A DNA stretch of 64,000 nucleotides from an uncultured Saprospiraceae bacterium (GTDB taxonomy: Bacteria; Bacteroidota; Bacteroidia; Chitinophagales; Saprospiraceae). Positions 50,104-58,094 of this stretch are shown piece after piece. The notes beneath the pieces were generated by a model. It was given only the letters and a program-made list of their open reading frames with translations. It did no database searches and was not told the DNA's origin. The translations under genes and the position numbers were made by a program. The stretch is from positions 1 through 64,000 of the forward strand of contig CALMSO010000045.1 of NCBI GenBank assembly GCA_937872385.1, in the 5' to 3' direction. The number at the start of each line of letters is the position of its first letter. Within the stretch, counting starts at the first letter, position 1.

Positions 50104-50733
50104 TCACCGACTCAGCCACTGAATGACCGTCCGGATGGTTGCTTCCGCGAATAAATCCACTACATTATCATCCATCAGCAGCATAGCATCATCATAATTA
50201 TCAAAAAATAGGTGTTCAATCAGTATAGCGGGCATAGCCGTGCGCGTGAGCACAAAAAAACCGGCTTCCTTATCATAATGACCATCTGAAAGATCCGAGC
50301 GCATGGTGATACGATTGCCAAGCAGGTCGCGTACATTTTTCCAGTGCAGGTCGGCGATGTCGTCGGAAGGTGTTTTGCCAGGCGAAGTATAGATTTCATA
50401 GCCCCGAGCGCGGCCGTTGCTGGCATTGGCATGGTTGGAGATGAAAATACCGGGTTTATAATTGCGATGATACCAATTAGCCATATCCACCCTTTGGGCC
50501 AACGGCGTATCTACATAATCGTGGCTGACTATGAGGTAAGAAATGCCCAGATTACGCAGTTTGTGCGCTACTATATCAGTTATTATACGATTGAAAACCC
50601 CTTCATAAAACCAGCGCCCGTTATGAAAAGTACCTTGTGTATGCTGAAATTGCTTGCTGGGTGCTGTTGTATAATTACCATTTTTATCAACACCGCCGTG
50701 CCCGGCATCTAAAAAAATGCACAAATCTCTCAT
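50104..50733 (-). CDS. N-acetylmuramoyl-L-alanine amidase (Amidase_3)
   Basis: A 209-residue zinc amidase that removes peptides from peptidoglycan glycan strands. Zinc and catalytic motifs are IFLDAGHGGVDKNG (His and following Glu/Asp region), FISNHANA (second His) and AILIEHLFFDN (catalytic Glu). There is no signal peptide, so export is unexplained; a cytoplasmic or phage-like lysin role is possible. ATG 50733. Confidence 0.88.
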   Translation of the reverse strand: MRDLCIFLDAGHGGVDKNGNYTTAPSKQFQHTQGTFHNGRWFYEGVFNRIITDIVAHKLRNLGISYLIVSHDYVDTPLAQRVDMANWYHRNYKPGIFISNHANASNGRARGYEIYTSPGKTPSDDIADLHWKNVRDLLGNRITMRSDLSDGHYDKEAGFFVLTRTAMPAILIEHLFFDNYDDAMLLMDDNVVDLFAEATIRTVIQWLSR

Positions 50734-50957
50734 GGTTTTCAGATTTTGGTCTTACAAAAACTCGGAATGCTCAAAAATAGCATAAAAAAACGGGAATTAA
50801 AACCGGAATCCGCCCTTAGCAGTAGGATTTTGCATTTTATAATAAATTTTGCTGTGTCAACATGAGCTTGATTGAAACCCCAGATTTTATAACAAAATGT
50901 AGCAGCCATCTGACATTTTACGAACAAAAGTTGCACCCGAAAAGCGCGATATTCTTT

Positions 50958-50965
50958 ATATTTGC
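50958..50965 (+). promoter_or_regulatory. -7 box of the FKBP gene promoter
   Basis: TATATTTG matches TAnnTTTG, 24 nt before the start codon; the -33 element is not clear. Confidence 0.5.
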
Positions 50966-50989
50966 CCTTTCAAATAATAAAATAGGAAG

Positions 50990-51439
50990 ATGACAAGACT
51001 AATGGTGCTGAGTATTTGCGCGTTGTTGCTGGCAGTAGCTTGCAAAAAAGACCGCGACCAAACGGAAATTGACCGTGAAAAAATTGAGCAATATCTGGCT
51101 GCAAATAACCTGACGGCTACGGCCCATCCTTCGGGTTTGTATTACATCATCACTGAACCCGGCACAGGCGCCAACCCGCCGACCAATGCCAACGTCACGG
51201 TGCGCTACAAGGGCTCCCTGTTAGACGGCACGGTATTCGATCAAACACCGGGCAACGAAGCCCGCACGTTTCCGTTACAAAATCTGATCCAAAGCTGGCA
51301 AATCGGCATTCCATTAGTGGCACGTGGCGGCAAAATCACCCTGTTTTCGCCTTCGGCCTTGGCTTATGGAAGCAGAGGTGTAGGTATCATTCCCGCTAAC
51401 TCGGTGCTTATTTTTGAAATTGAGTTGGTCAATTTTTAG
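50990..51439 (+). CDS. FKBP-type peptidyl-prolyl isomerase, lipoprotein
   Basis: A 149-residue lipoprotein (signal LSICALLLAVACKKDRD, lipobox AVAC) with a C-terminal FKBP domain. VTVRYKGSLLDGTVFDQT, FPLQNLIQSWQIGIPLVARG and LAYGSRGVGIIPANSVLIFEIELVNF contain the active-site aromatic and Asp residues. It is expected to assist folding of envelope proteins in the periplasm. It is a short single-domain form without the FkpA N-terminal dimerisation domain. Confidence 0.93.
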   Translation: MTRLMVLSICALLLAVACKKDRDQTEIDREKIEQYLAANNLTATAHPSGLYYIITEPGTGANPPTNANVTVRYKGSLLDGTVFDQTPGNEARTFPLQNLIQSWQIGIPLVARGGKITLFSPSALAYGSRGVGIIPANSVLIFEIELVNF

Positions 51440-51480
51440 TATATGATGAGTGGTTTGAAGTATTGCGGTCGCTCGCAGCA

Positions 51481-51768
51481 CTAAAAATCGGAATCTTGTC
51501 TGGTATCTTGTACATGCAGGATTTCAATAGCATCTGAAGAAATGCGATAAATCAATGCAGTTTGCCGAGTAATAACTGCCCGCCGCAAGTCAGGGTGTTG
51601 AATGGATCGAACATACATTTCCGGAAATTCGGCAATCAGTGCAGTAGTGGTTTCGATTTTTTCGATTAATGCTAGAGCAACCTCAACACCGAAACGTGCT
51701 TCCACATACGTCAAAGTATTTGACAGGTCTTCTATAGCATTGGGCGCCCAGCGTATGGGTAAACTCAC
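51481..51768 (-). CDS. ParE/RelE-superfamily toxin
   Basis: A 95-residue protein with the ParE-type pattern: I-R-W-A-P-N-A-I-E-D-L-S-N-T-L-T-Y at the start, then FPEMYVRSIQHPDLRRAVITRQTALIYRI and IEILHVQDTRQD. ParE inhibits gyrase and RelE cleaves ribosome-bound mRNA; the sequence is closer to ParE but the target is not provable here. It overlaps the upstream antitoxin gene by 4 nt. Confidence 0.85.
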   Translation of the reverse strand: MSLPIRWAPNAIEDLSNTLTYVEARFGVEVALALIEKIETTTALIAEFPEMYVRSIQHPDLRRAVITRQTALIYRISSDAIEILHVQDTRQDSDF

Positions 51769-52022
51769 GATTGATATTTTTGTCTTAACTGTTGCATTAC
51801 AGACTCATGTGAGACGCCTTCACCATTTTCCAATTGATGAATGGATGCTTCCACACGAGCGCGTTGTTGTGCGTTGAGCGCAGCCCAGAAATCCGGATCG
51901 GGCGCAGGTAGTGTATGTTGCAATCCGAATTCCAGCAAACTTTTTATGGCAATCAATAGCCGCTCGTCCTGTATTTTGACTACTTGTTCAATGATACCTA
52001 CTTTTTCTGCCTGTATATCCAT
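51765..52022 (-). CDS. Antitoxin of the ParE-type toxin
   Basis: An 85-residue protein (MDIQAEKVGIIEQVVKIQDE) with a helical N-terminus and a C-terminal segment INQLENGEG-like (ASIHQLENGEGVSHESVMQQ), the common pattern of ParD/addiction-module antitoxins paired with RelE/ParE. It overlaps the toxin start by 4 nt (ATGA). ATG 52022 is preferred over an upstream extension to 52043. It is divergent from the trp leader, 84 nt away from its -33 element. Confidence 0.8.
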   Translation of the reverse strand: MDIQAEKVGIIEQVVKIQDERLLIAIKSLLEFGLQHTLPAPDPDFWAALNAQQRARVEASIHQLENGEGVSHESVMQQLRQKYQS

Positions 52023-52105
52023 AGATACAATGTTTATAAACAAAGATACAACTTCCGAGACAATTTCTCAAGTAGGAATTTTTTTCATTTTTTCTTTCTG
52101 GTTTA

Positions 52106-52138
52106 TTTGCAATTTCCAGCAAAACAACTTTATATTTG
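52106..52138 (+). promoter_or_regulatory. trp operon promoter
   Basis: TTTG (52106-52109), a 21-nt spacer and TATATTTG (52131-52138), a near-ideal Bacteroidota promoter, 22 nt before the leader-peptide ATG. Confidence 0.75.
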
Positions 52139-52160
52139 TCGCAGCAAAATTTCTATCAAA

Positions 52161-52226
52161 ATGAATTGCTGTTTGCAAAATACATGGTGGTGGTGGCACA
52201 ATCAATCGGATAACCGGGTGAGGTGA
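52161..52226 (+). CDS. trpL: trp operon leader peptide with four tandem Trp codons
   Basis: A 21-residue ORF, MNCCLQNTWWWWHNQSDNRVR, with TGG codons at 52185-52196 and TGA at 52224-52226. It starts 22 nt after a strong promoter box and ends 25 nt before an intrinsic terminator, upstream of trpE. Four consecutive Trp codons in a short peptide in front of a trp gene are the classic signature of ribosome-mediated transcription attenuation. When tryptophanyl-tRNA is scarce the ribosome stalls at the Trp codons and readthrough into trpE is expected. Confidence 0.85.
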   Translation: MNCCLQNTWWWWHNQSDNRVR

Positions 52227-52251
52227 CACGCTATTGTACAATGCAATAAGA

Positions 52252-52294
52252 AAAAAGCGGTTTGTCGGTTCACCCGGCAAACCGCTTTTTGTTT
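52252..52294 (+). terminator. trp attenuator terminator
   Basis: A 17-bp stem with one G-U pair (52252-52268 with 52274-52290, loop TTCAC) followed by a T-rich tract. CCGGGTGA (52214-52221, within the last codons of the leader peptide) is complementary to 52270-52277, covering the loop and the top of the 3' arm, and is a candidate anti-terminator segment. Confidence 0.85.
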
Positions 52295-52307
52295 TGATCC
52301 CGGATTT

Positions 52308-52338
52308 GATTTAGTAAATCTTAAAGATTTGCTAAATC
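52308..52338. repeat. Palindrome GATTTAGTAAATCT-TAA-AGATTTGCTAAATC before trpE
   Basis: 14-nt arms with one G-T pair, 32 nt before the trpE start. A close relative lies before trpG at 54037-54067. Confidence 0.85.
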
Positions 52339-52370
52339 TCAAAGAAAAGAAATCCAAAAACATAACAGCT

Positions 52371-53789
52371 ATGCCAACCGAAATTGCATCTAAAATTAAA
52401 CTTAAAACGCTGGTTAAGAAACGATTAGCTGATACAATCACCCCGGTTTCCCTGTTCTTGCGCGTGCGCGATCACTTCACCGACCCCGTGCTGTTGGAAA
52501 GCAATGATTTCAGAAGTAAGGAGGATTGCATGTCCTTTCTCGGCTTGGATGCCATCGCGGATTTTCGGGTGCAAAACGGCTTTATTCACGAGCAATTGCC
52601 CAAGGGCCGGCGCCATCGGATTCCTGTGCGTGATGTAAGCACTGTGCCCATCATGTTGCACGATTTTTTGCAATATTTTGATGTGAATTATGATACACCA
52701 TATCATGGTTTTAACGGATTGTTTGGACATGTCAATTTTGATGGAGTACAATATTTTGATACATTACAGTTTGATAATCAAAAACGTAAGTTAGATATTC
52801 CCGATATTCGCTTCACTTTGTACCGCTTTGTTATTGCAATTGATCATTTCAAAGATGAAATGTACTTACTCGAAAATTTACTACCCGGCGAAACCTCGCA
52901 GCTAAATAAGTTAGAAACTTTAATTAATGGTGATAAATATTCAGCGCATCCATTTAAATTAGTAGGAGAAGAAACGAGTAATCTGACGGACGAAGAATTT
53001 AGGCAATTGGTGACGCTTGGCAAGTATCATTGTCAGATTGGCGATGTGTTTCAGTTGGTGCTGTCGCGGCAGTTTGCACAGCGTTTTCAGGGCGACGAAT
53101 TCAATGTTTATCGGGTGTTGCGCTCAATAAACCCTTCGCCGTATTTATTTTATTTTGATTATGGAGATTATAAAATTTTCGGTTCATCGCCGGAATCACA
53201 AATGGTGATTAAAAATGGCGTGGCTACAGTGAACCCTATCGCGGGCACCTACCGCCGCACGGGCGATATGGAAGAAGATGCGCAGAAAGCGTTAGAATTA
53301 ACGAAAGACCCCAAAGAAAACGCCGAGCATATCATGTTGGTGGATTTGGCGCGTAATGATTTGAGCCGCCATGCCGAAAATGTGCGTGTAAAGGAACTAA
53401 AAGAAATTCATTACTTTAGTCATGTTATTCACTTGGTTTCCAAAGTACAGGGTGATTTAGCGCCTAATACGAATCCGGTGCAAATTTTTGCGGATACTTT
53501 CCCGGCGGGCACATTGTCGGGAGCGCCCAAATATAAAGCCATCGAATTGATTAATAAATATGAAAACCAGAACCGCAGTTTTTATGGTGGCTCTATCGGT
53601 TTTATTAATTTTAATGGTGAGTTATTACATGCCATTGTAATAAGATCGTTTTTGAGTTTGAATAATACCCTGTATCGGCAGGCAGGCGCGGGCATTGTAG
53701 CGGCCAGTGAAGAGGAAAAAGAATTGCAAGAAGTGAATAATAAATTGGGGGCGCTGAAAAGGGCGTTGACCGAAGCGGAAAAATTGTGA
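52371..53789 (+). CDS. trpE: Anthranilate synthase component I
   Basis: 472 residues. The chorismate-binding domain occupies about 200-470, with QLVLSRQFAQRF, SPYLFYFDYGDYKIFGSSPE, NPIAGTYRRTGD, MLVDLARNDLSRH, TFPAGTLSGAPKYKA and FYGGSIGFINFNG; all are typical of TrpE/PabB and the first-step enzyme of tryptophan synthesis. The attenuator, and TrpD/TrpC downstream, support TrpE over PabB. ATG 52371 is used; the frame opens with a TTG at 52329 inside the palindrome, which is not a likely start. Confidence 0.94.
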   Translation: MPTEIASKIKLKTLVKKRLADTITPVSLFLRVRDHFTDPVLLESNDFRSKEDCMSFLGLDAIADFRVQNGFIHEQLPKGRRHRIPVRDVSTVPIMLHDFLQYFDVNYDTPYHGFNGLFGHVNFDGVQYFDTLQFDNQKRKLDIPDIRFTLYRFVIAIDHFKDEMYLLENLLPGETSQLNKLETLINGDKYSAHPFKLVGEETSNLTDEEFRQLVTLGKYHCQIGDVFQLVLSRQFAQRFQGDEFNVYRVLRSINPSPYLFYFDYGDYKIFGSSPESQMVIKNGVATVNPIAGTYRRTGDMEEDAQKALELTKDPKENAEHIMLVDLARNDLSRHAENVRVKELKEIHYFSHVIHLVSKVQGDLAPNTNPVQIFADTFPAGTLSGAPKYKAIELINKYENQNRSFYGGSIGFINFNGELLHAIVIRSFLSLNNTLYRQAGAGIVAASEEEKELQEVNNKLGALKRALTEAEKL

Positions 53790-53874
53790 ATAGGAAATCA
53801 ACTGACCGAGCGTTTTGGAGCGAAAAACGCCGCAGGCGTGAAATAATTATAGTGATATAATGAAAAATGAGTAC

Positions 53875-53916
53875 GAACCCCAACGGGGTGGCAGAATTGT
53901 GTCACCTCTACGAGGT
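53875..53916. repeat. REP-like element, GAACCCCAACGGGGTG type
   Basis: ACCCC-AAC-GGGGT (53877-53889) followed by ACCTC-TAC-GAGGT (53904-53916). The 16-mer GAACCCCAACGGGGTG recurs at 59082-59097 near tpiA. Confidence 0.8.
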
Positions 53917-54036
53917 TTTATACCGTGTCTTTATATTTTTCTATAATTATGTCAATCCTACGGATTTTAATAGCATATTTCAAATTTTTAGCAAAAATCT
54001 TCCGGATTTGCGAAACTTGGATATGTCTAAATTTCG

Positions 54037-54067
54037 GATTTCGTAAATCTTTAAGATTTGCGAAATC
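54037..54067. repeat. Palindrome GATTTCGTAAATCT-TTA-AGATTTGCGAAATC before trpG
   Basis: 14-nt arms with one G-T pair, 31 nt before the trpG start codon. It differs from the copy before trpE mainly at paired positions, C/G here against A/T there, so the stem is conserved. Confidence 0.85.
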
Positions 54068-54098
54068 TTTACCTATTTAACCGCAAAAGTTTAAAAAC

Positions 54099-54719
54099 AT
54101 GAAAATACTTGTGCTCGATAACTATGATTCATTTACTTTTAATTTAGTGCAATACATTGAGCGAATTGTAGGGCAGAAAGTAGATGTATTTCGCAATGAC
54201 CAAATTACGCTTGACGATGTAGTGCAATATGATGTAATTATTTTGTCGCCAGGGCCAGGCGTGCCCTCGGAGGCGGGCATCATGCCGGAGCTAATAAAAC
54301 GTTATGCACCGACCAAAGCCATTTTAGGCGTATGCTTGGGGCACCAGGCTATTGGCGAGGCCTTTGGCGGGCGCTTAGAAAATTTGACACAGGTATATCA
54401 TGGTATTGAAACGCCGGTGGAAGTCATTGATAATGAGGAGGTTTTGTTCAAAGGTATTCCACGAATTTTTCAAGCGGGGCGTTACCATTCTTGGGTGGTG
54501 CGTAAAGACGAATTACCCCCAGCATTTGTGGTGACGGCAATAGACGAGCAGGGGATTGTAATGGCGATGCGGCATCGAGAATATAATGTGCGTGGAGTAC
54601 AGTTTCACCCGGAATCCATTATGACTGAGCATGGTATGCGGATGTTGGAAAATTTTTTCAGCAGTGCGGTGCATCAGCCAAAAGAGGGCTTTGCCGGACA
54701 GGATGTAATGGCGCACTGA
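54099..54719 (+). CDS. trpG: Anthranilate synthase component II (glutamine amidotransferase)
   Basis: A 206-residue class I glutamine amidotransferase that delivers ammonia to TrpE. Nucleophile Cys in GVCLGHQAIGEAFGG (near residue 80), the catalytic His-Glu pair in VQFHPESIMTEHG, and the N-terminal VLDNYDSFTFNLVQYIE are all present. PabA enzymes look the same, and one protein may serve both pathways; location between trpE and trpD favours TrpG. Confidence 0.93.
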   Translation: MKILVLDNYDSFTFNLVQYIERIVGQKVDVFRNDQITLDDVVQYDVIILSPGPGVPSEAGIMPELIKRYAPTKAILGVCLGHQAIGEAFGGRLENLTQVYHGIETPVEVIDNEEVLFKGIPRIFQAGRYHSWVVRKDELPPAFVVTAIDEQGIVMAMRHREYNVRGVQFHPESIMTEHGMRMLENFFSSAVHQPKEGFAGQDVMAH

Positions 54720-54854
54720 TTTTTGGGAATGATTATTATTTGGGGTAGCGGTAAGGATTTGCGTGAGGGATAGTAGCGGTACCGACCGCAGGGAAGGTGA
54801 GAGCGGATAGCCCGACCCGCAGGGGTACGCCCAGATTATGAAATGTAAAAGTTT

Positions 54855-54894
54855 ACACCAACACACCAACACACCAACACACCAACACACCAAC
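54855..54894 (+). repeat. Tandem octamer (ACACCAAC)x5 upstream of trpD
   Basis: Five perfect 8-bp units, continuing as degenerate ACAACAAC/ACAACAAAC copies up to the trpD start codon at 54920. The region is purine/pyrimidine-biased and has no other start-codon-proximal signal. Confidence 0.95.
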
Positions 54895-54919
54895 ACAACA
54901 ACACAACAAACACAACAAA

Positions 54920-55909
54920 ATGAAAGCAATATTACAGAAGTTATACGAGCATCATAAGCTGACCCGCGCGGAGGCAAAGCAAACGCTGACGGAGATTTCG
55001 CAGGGGGCGTATAATGCGGCGGCGATAGCGAGTTTTATGACGGTGTATCAGATGCGACCAATAGCGCTGGCGGAGTTGGAGGGTTTTCGGGATGCGCTGC
55101 TGGAGCTGTGTGTGCCGTTTGATGTGGCGGGGCGGGAGACGCTGGATATTGTGGGCACCGGCGGCGATTATAAGGATACGTTTAATATCTCGACGCTGGC
55201 GGCGGTGGTGGTGGCGGGCGCGGGCTATGCCGTGACTAAGCATGGGAGCTACGGCTCTTCGTCGGCGGTGGGATCGTCAAATGTGCTGCAAACGCTGGGC
55301 TATGAATTTACGAACGACGGCGATACGCTGCGCCAGCAATTGGATGCGGCGAATCTGTGCTTTCTGCACGCACCCTTGTTTCATCCGGCGCTGAAGGAAG
55401 TAGCGCCCGTACGGCGGGAGTTGGGCGTGCGTACTTTTTTTAATATTTTGGGGCCATTGGTGAATCCGGTGCAGCCTTCGCATCAGTTGTATGGCACTTC
55501 AAGCCGGGAGTTGTCGCGTATGTACCAATACATGATGCAGCAGTCGGGGCGGCGTTTTTCGATAGTTTATTCATTGGATGGTTATGATGAAATTTCGCTG
55601 ACGGGCAAATTCAAGGTGCAAACGAATGAGGGAGAATTGGTATTAGAGCCAGAAGACTTGCAGCAGCCACGCTTGTCGCAGGCGGATTTATTTAGTGGCG
55701 GCACGGCGGAGAGCGCGGCGCAGATTTTTATGAATGTGCTAAATAACGAGGCGACGCCAGCACAAAAAGCGGTAGTAACGGTGAATGCGGGCTTGGCTAT
55801 CAAAACAATAAAACCCGATACGACTTTTTTTGCGTGCGTGGAGGAGGCGCAGGAGAGCTTAGAAAGTAAACGGGCCTTGAATAATTTTAAAAAGTTAATA
55901 AATAGGTGA
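54920..55909 (+). CDS. trpD: Anthranilate phosphoribosyltransferase
   Basis: A 329-residue enzyme joining anthranilate and PRPP. DIVGTGGDYKDTFNISTLAA is the PRPP-binding signature, with KHGSYGSSSAVGSSNVLQTLGY, and FNILGPLVNPVQPSHQLYGT also conserved. DEISLTG is near the C-terminal half. It is full length. An octameric repeat replaces the normal leader sequence before its ATG. Confidence 0.95.
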   Translation: MKAILQKLYEHHKLTRAEAKQTLTEISQGAYNAAAIASFMTVYQMRPIALAELEGFRDALLELCVPFDVAGRETLDIVGTGGDYKDTFNISTLAAVVVAGAGYAVTKHGSYGSSSAVGSSNVLQTLGYEFTNDGDTLRQQLDAANLCFLHAPLFHPALKEVAPVRRELGVRTFFNILGPLVNPVQPSHQLYGTSSRELSRMYQYMMQQSGRRFSIVYSLDGYDEISLTGKFKVQTNEGELVLEPEDLQQPRLSQADLFSGGTAESAAQIFMNVLNNEATPAQKAVVTVNAGLAIKTIKPDTTFFACVEEAQESLESKRALNNFKKLINR

Positions 55910-56013
55910 AGAAGTTTAGACGGTGGAGAAGGTTTAGCGCATTCAGGACTTACGCCAAGGCTAACCCCTCTAACCCCTCTAAACCTTTCTAAACCTTTTA
56001 ATCTTCAAAAAAA

Positions 56014-56829
56014 ATGAACATTTTAGACAAAATCATCGCGCATAAAATCGAGGAAGTGGCGCAGCGAAAAGCGTTGCAACCGATTGCAAAATTGGAAAAA
56101 AGTGCTTTTTTCGGGCGAAATATTATATCACTGAAGCAAATTTTATTACAAAAAAGTGCGTCGGGGATTATTGCAGAATTCAAGCGGCAATCGCCATCGG
56201 CGGGAGTAATCAACGACCGGGTATCGGTGGAGGAGGTGACGACCGGGTACGTGCAGGCGGGTGCGAGCGGCTTGTCGGTGCTCACAGATGCAGATTTTTT
56301 CGGCGGGCGCAATGAAGATGTGCAGGCAGCAAGGGTGCTGCATAATATTCCGGTCTTGCGCAAGGATTTTATTGTAGATGAATATCAGATAATAGAAGCA
56401 AAAGCCATCGGTGCAGATGTGGTTTTATTGATTGCAGAATGCCTTGAAAAAGAGCAGGTTGCGCACTTAGCGGCTTTCGCCAAATCGCTGGGATTGGAGG
56501 TGCTGATGGAAATTCACTCGGCGGAGCAGTTGGCGAAGTTACATCCTGCGCTGGATTTGATTGGCGTGAATAATCGCAATTTAAAAACGATGGAGACTAG
56601 TTTAGCGGCTTCTTTTGAACTGGCAGATAAGATTCCGGCGGAGTTTGTGAAAATTTCCGAAAGTGGCATCAGCAATCCACAAGCGATTGTAGCACTGCGT
56701 AGTAATGGGTATCGCGGCTTTTTAATGGGCGAGCATTTTATGAAAACAGCGAATCCTGGGCAGTCTTGTGCAGAATTTATTCAAAAAGTGGCGTATGTAG
56801 AAGATTTATTGCATAATGCGATTGTGTAA
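56014..56829 (+). CDS. trpC: Indole-3-glycerol-phosphate synthase
   Basis: A 271-residue TIM-barrel enzyme forming indole-3-glycerol phosphate. Conserved motifs are IIAEFKRQSPSAGVI (catalytic Lys), LSVLTDADFFGG, VLRKDFIVDEYQI, VLLIAECL, GVNNRNLKTMETS, SESGI and GFLMGEHFM. It closes the run E-G-D-C; trpF, trpB and trpA are not in the window. The 104-bp gap after trpD has 9-10-bp repeats (ctaacccct, ctaaacctt). Confidence 0.95.
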   Translation: MNILDKIIAHKIEEVAQRKALQPIAKLEKSAFFGRNIISLKQILLQKSASGIIAEFKRQSPSAGVINDRVSVEEVTTGYVQAGASGLSVLTDADFFGGRNEDVQAARVLHNIPVLRKDFIVDEYQIIEAKAIGADVVLLIAECLEKEQVAHLAAFAKSLGLEVLMEIHSAEQLAKLHPALDLIGVNNRNLKTMETSLAASFELADKIPAEFVKISESGISNPQAIVALRSNGYRGFLMGEHFMKTANPGQSCAEFIQKVAYVEDLLHNAIV

Positions 56830-56834
56830 ATTAG

Positions 56835-56866
56835 GTTGAAAAGTTGAAGGGTTGAAAAGTTGAAAG
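56835..56866 (+). repeat. Tandem octamers GTTGAARR x4 after trpC
   Basis: GTTGAAAA, GTTGAAGG, GTTGAAAA, GTTGAAAG, starting 5 nt after the trpC stop codon. Confidence 0.85.
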
Positions 56867-56919
56867 GTTTGCAAAACATTTTGAAATTTTGCAAACCTAA
56901 TTATACTGAAAGGGGTTAT

Positions 56920-57462
56920 TTAGTTTTCTTCTGTTTTTACAAACTTTAGTGCTGCGCCATTCATGCAATAGCGTAGCCCGGTAGGCTTTGGGCCGTCTTC
57001 AAATACATGGCCTAAATGGCCGCCGCAACGCGCGCATACGTTTTCGATGCGCACCATGCCGTAGCTTTTATCCACTTTATCAATAATATGCTCCGGGCGG
57101 ATGGGCTGCCAAAAACTCGGCCAGCCGGTACCGGAGTTGAATTTTGTATCGGAGCTAAATAAAGGTAAATTACAGCCGGCACAGGTGTAAATACCTTTGT
57201 CTTTTACATTGAGTAATTCACTGGTAAACGCCCGCTCAGTGCCCGCTTTGCGCAGCACATAATATTCCATTTCGGTAAGCTCTGCCTGCCATTGTGCATC
57301 GGTTTTCACTACGGGCTGCAGCGTATCGCCCGCGAGCGAGAGCAATAATACCTGCGCTGTTTCCTTTTTTTCGCTGGTATTCATTACCTTTTTTTGCGCT
57401 TGATTACATGATATAAAGCTGAATAAGGCGATTACCAATGTAAGCATTTGTATGTTTTTCAT
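56920..57462 (-). CDS. msrB: Peptide-methionine (R)-S-oxide reductase, lipoprotein
   Basis: A 180-residue MsrB with a lipoprotein signal (MLTLVIALFSFISCN, Cys19). The zinc CxxC pair is CAGCNLPLF and CARCGGHLGHVF; the catalytic Cys is in LRYCMNGAALKF. TGWPSFWQPI binds substrate. It repairs methionine R-sulfoxide in envelope proteins. ATG 57462 is preferred; the longer frame (57525) would hide the signal peptide. It follows a small membrane-protein gene on the same strand. Confidence 0.93.
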   Translation of the reverse strand: MKNIQMLTLVIALFSFISCNQAQKKVMNTSEKKETAQVLLLSLAGDTLQPVVKTDAQWQAELTEMEYYVLRKAGTERAFTSELLNVKDKGIYTCAGCNLPLFSSDTKFNSGTGWPSFWQPIRPEHIIDKVDKSYGMVRIENVCARCGGHLGHVFEDGPKPTGLRYCMNGAALKFVKTEEN

Positions 57463-57527
57463 GTGTTTGATATGTTTTATTGTTACATTTTTATTTACAT
57501 TACGATTTTTTTCTAAACCCTTCAACC

Positions 57528-57995
57528 CTATTTTTTATTATTCCTTTGGCGCGTACGCGGATGATTCCATTCTTCACGTTGGGCAAATTCCACAATTTTA
57601 CGCATAAATGTAACAATAGATAAAAAAACTAAATAACCCAGCGTAAGTACAAAATAAATCCAGCGGTAGGAACCGGCTTCACTGATGGGCATTGCTGAAA
57701 AAAGATAGGCCATCAGTCCGGAAAGCACGGCCAGCCCCATGAAACTGTAGATGCTACGCCCCCAGTAGCGAGCAGTATTTTGGGCAGAGAGTGAAAAAAC
57801 ACTATTGAACATAGCAAAAAATAGGATAAAAGAAGCCGTGGTGAGCCAGGGAAAACGATTAGAAATAACCATCAGCCCTACGACATGCACTAATTTGCCT
57901 GCCAATATTACAATAAAAGCCGCCCCAAAACACATCAAAGCTTGATATACGGGATCGAGCGTTTTATTAAAAACCGAACTTTGCGAAATAGCCAT
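57528..57995 (-). CDS. Hypothetical membrane protein
   Basis: 155 residues with four hydrophobic helices at about 18-45, 48-65, 80-100 and 108-132, ending in a basic Arg/Asn/Lys-rich tail (HPRTRQRNNKK). Related membrane proteins are found in Bacteroidota, but I do not recognise a named family. It lies 66 nt upstream of msrB on the same strand. Confidence 0.75.
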   Translation of the reverse strand: MAISQSSVFNKTLDPVYQALMCFGAAFIVILAGKLVHVVGLMVISNRFPWLTTASFILFFAMFNSVFSLSAQNTARYWGRSIYSFMGLAVLSGLMAYLFSAMPISEAGSYRWIYFVLTLGYLVFLSIVTFMRKIVEFAQREEWNHPRTRQRNNKK

Positions 57996-58094
57996 ACCAA
58001 TAGATTATCAAAAATTTACTGAAAACCCTATTGGAAGAAAACTCACAGGTTGCCTTTTTGTTGCAAAAGGGCTACATTCTTTTTTCGGTAGCCG

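Larger units (their letters stand above)
53790..54098. other. 309-bp gap between trpE and trpG with palindromic elements
   Basis: No gene. It holds a REP-like palindrome pair (53876-53916) and a 14-bp-stem palindrome (54037-54067), both annotated. Such a gap inside a biosynthetic operon is unusual and could mean separate promoters for trpG. Confidence 0.6.
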
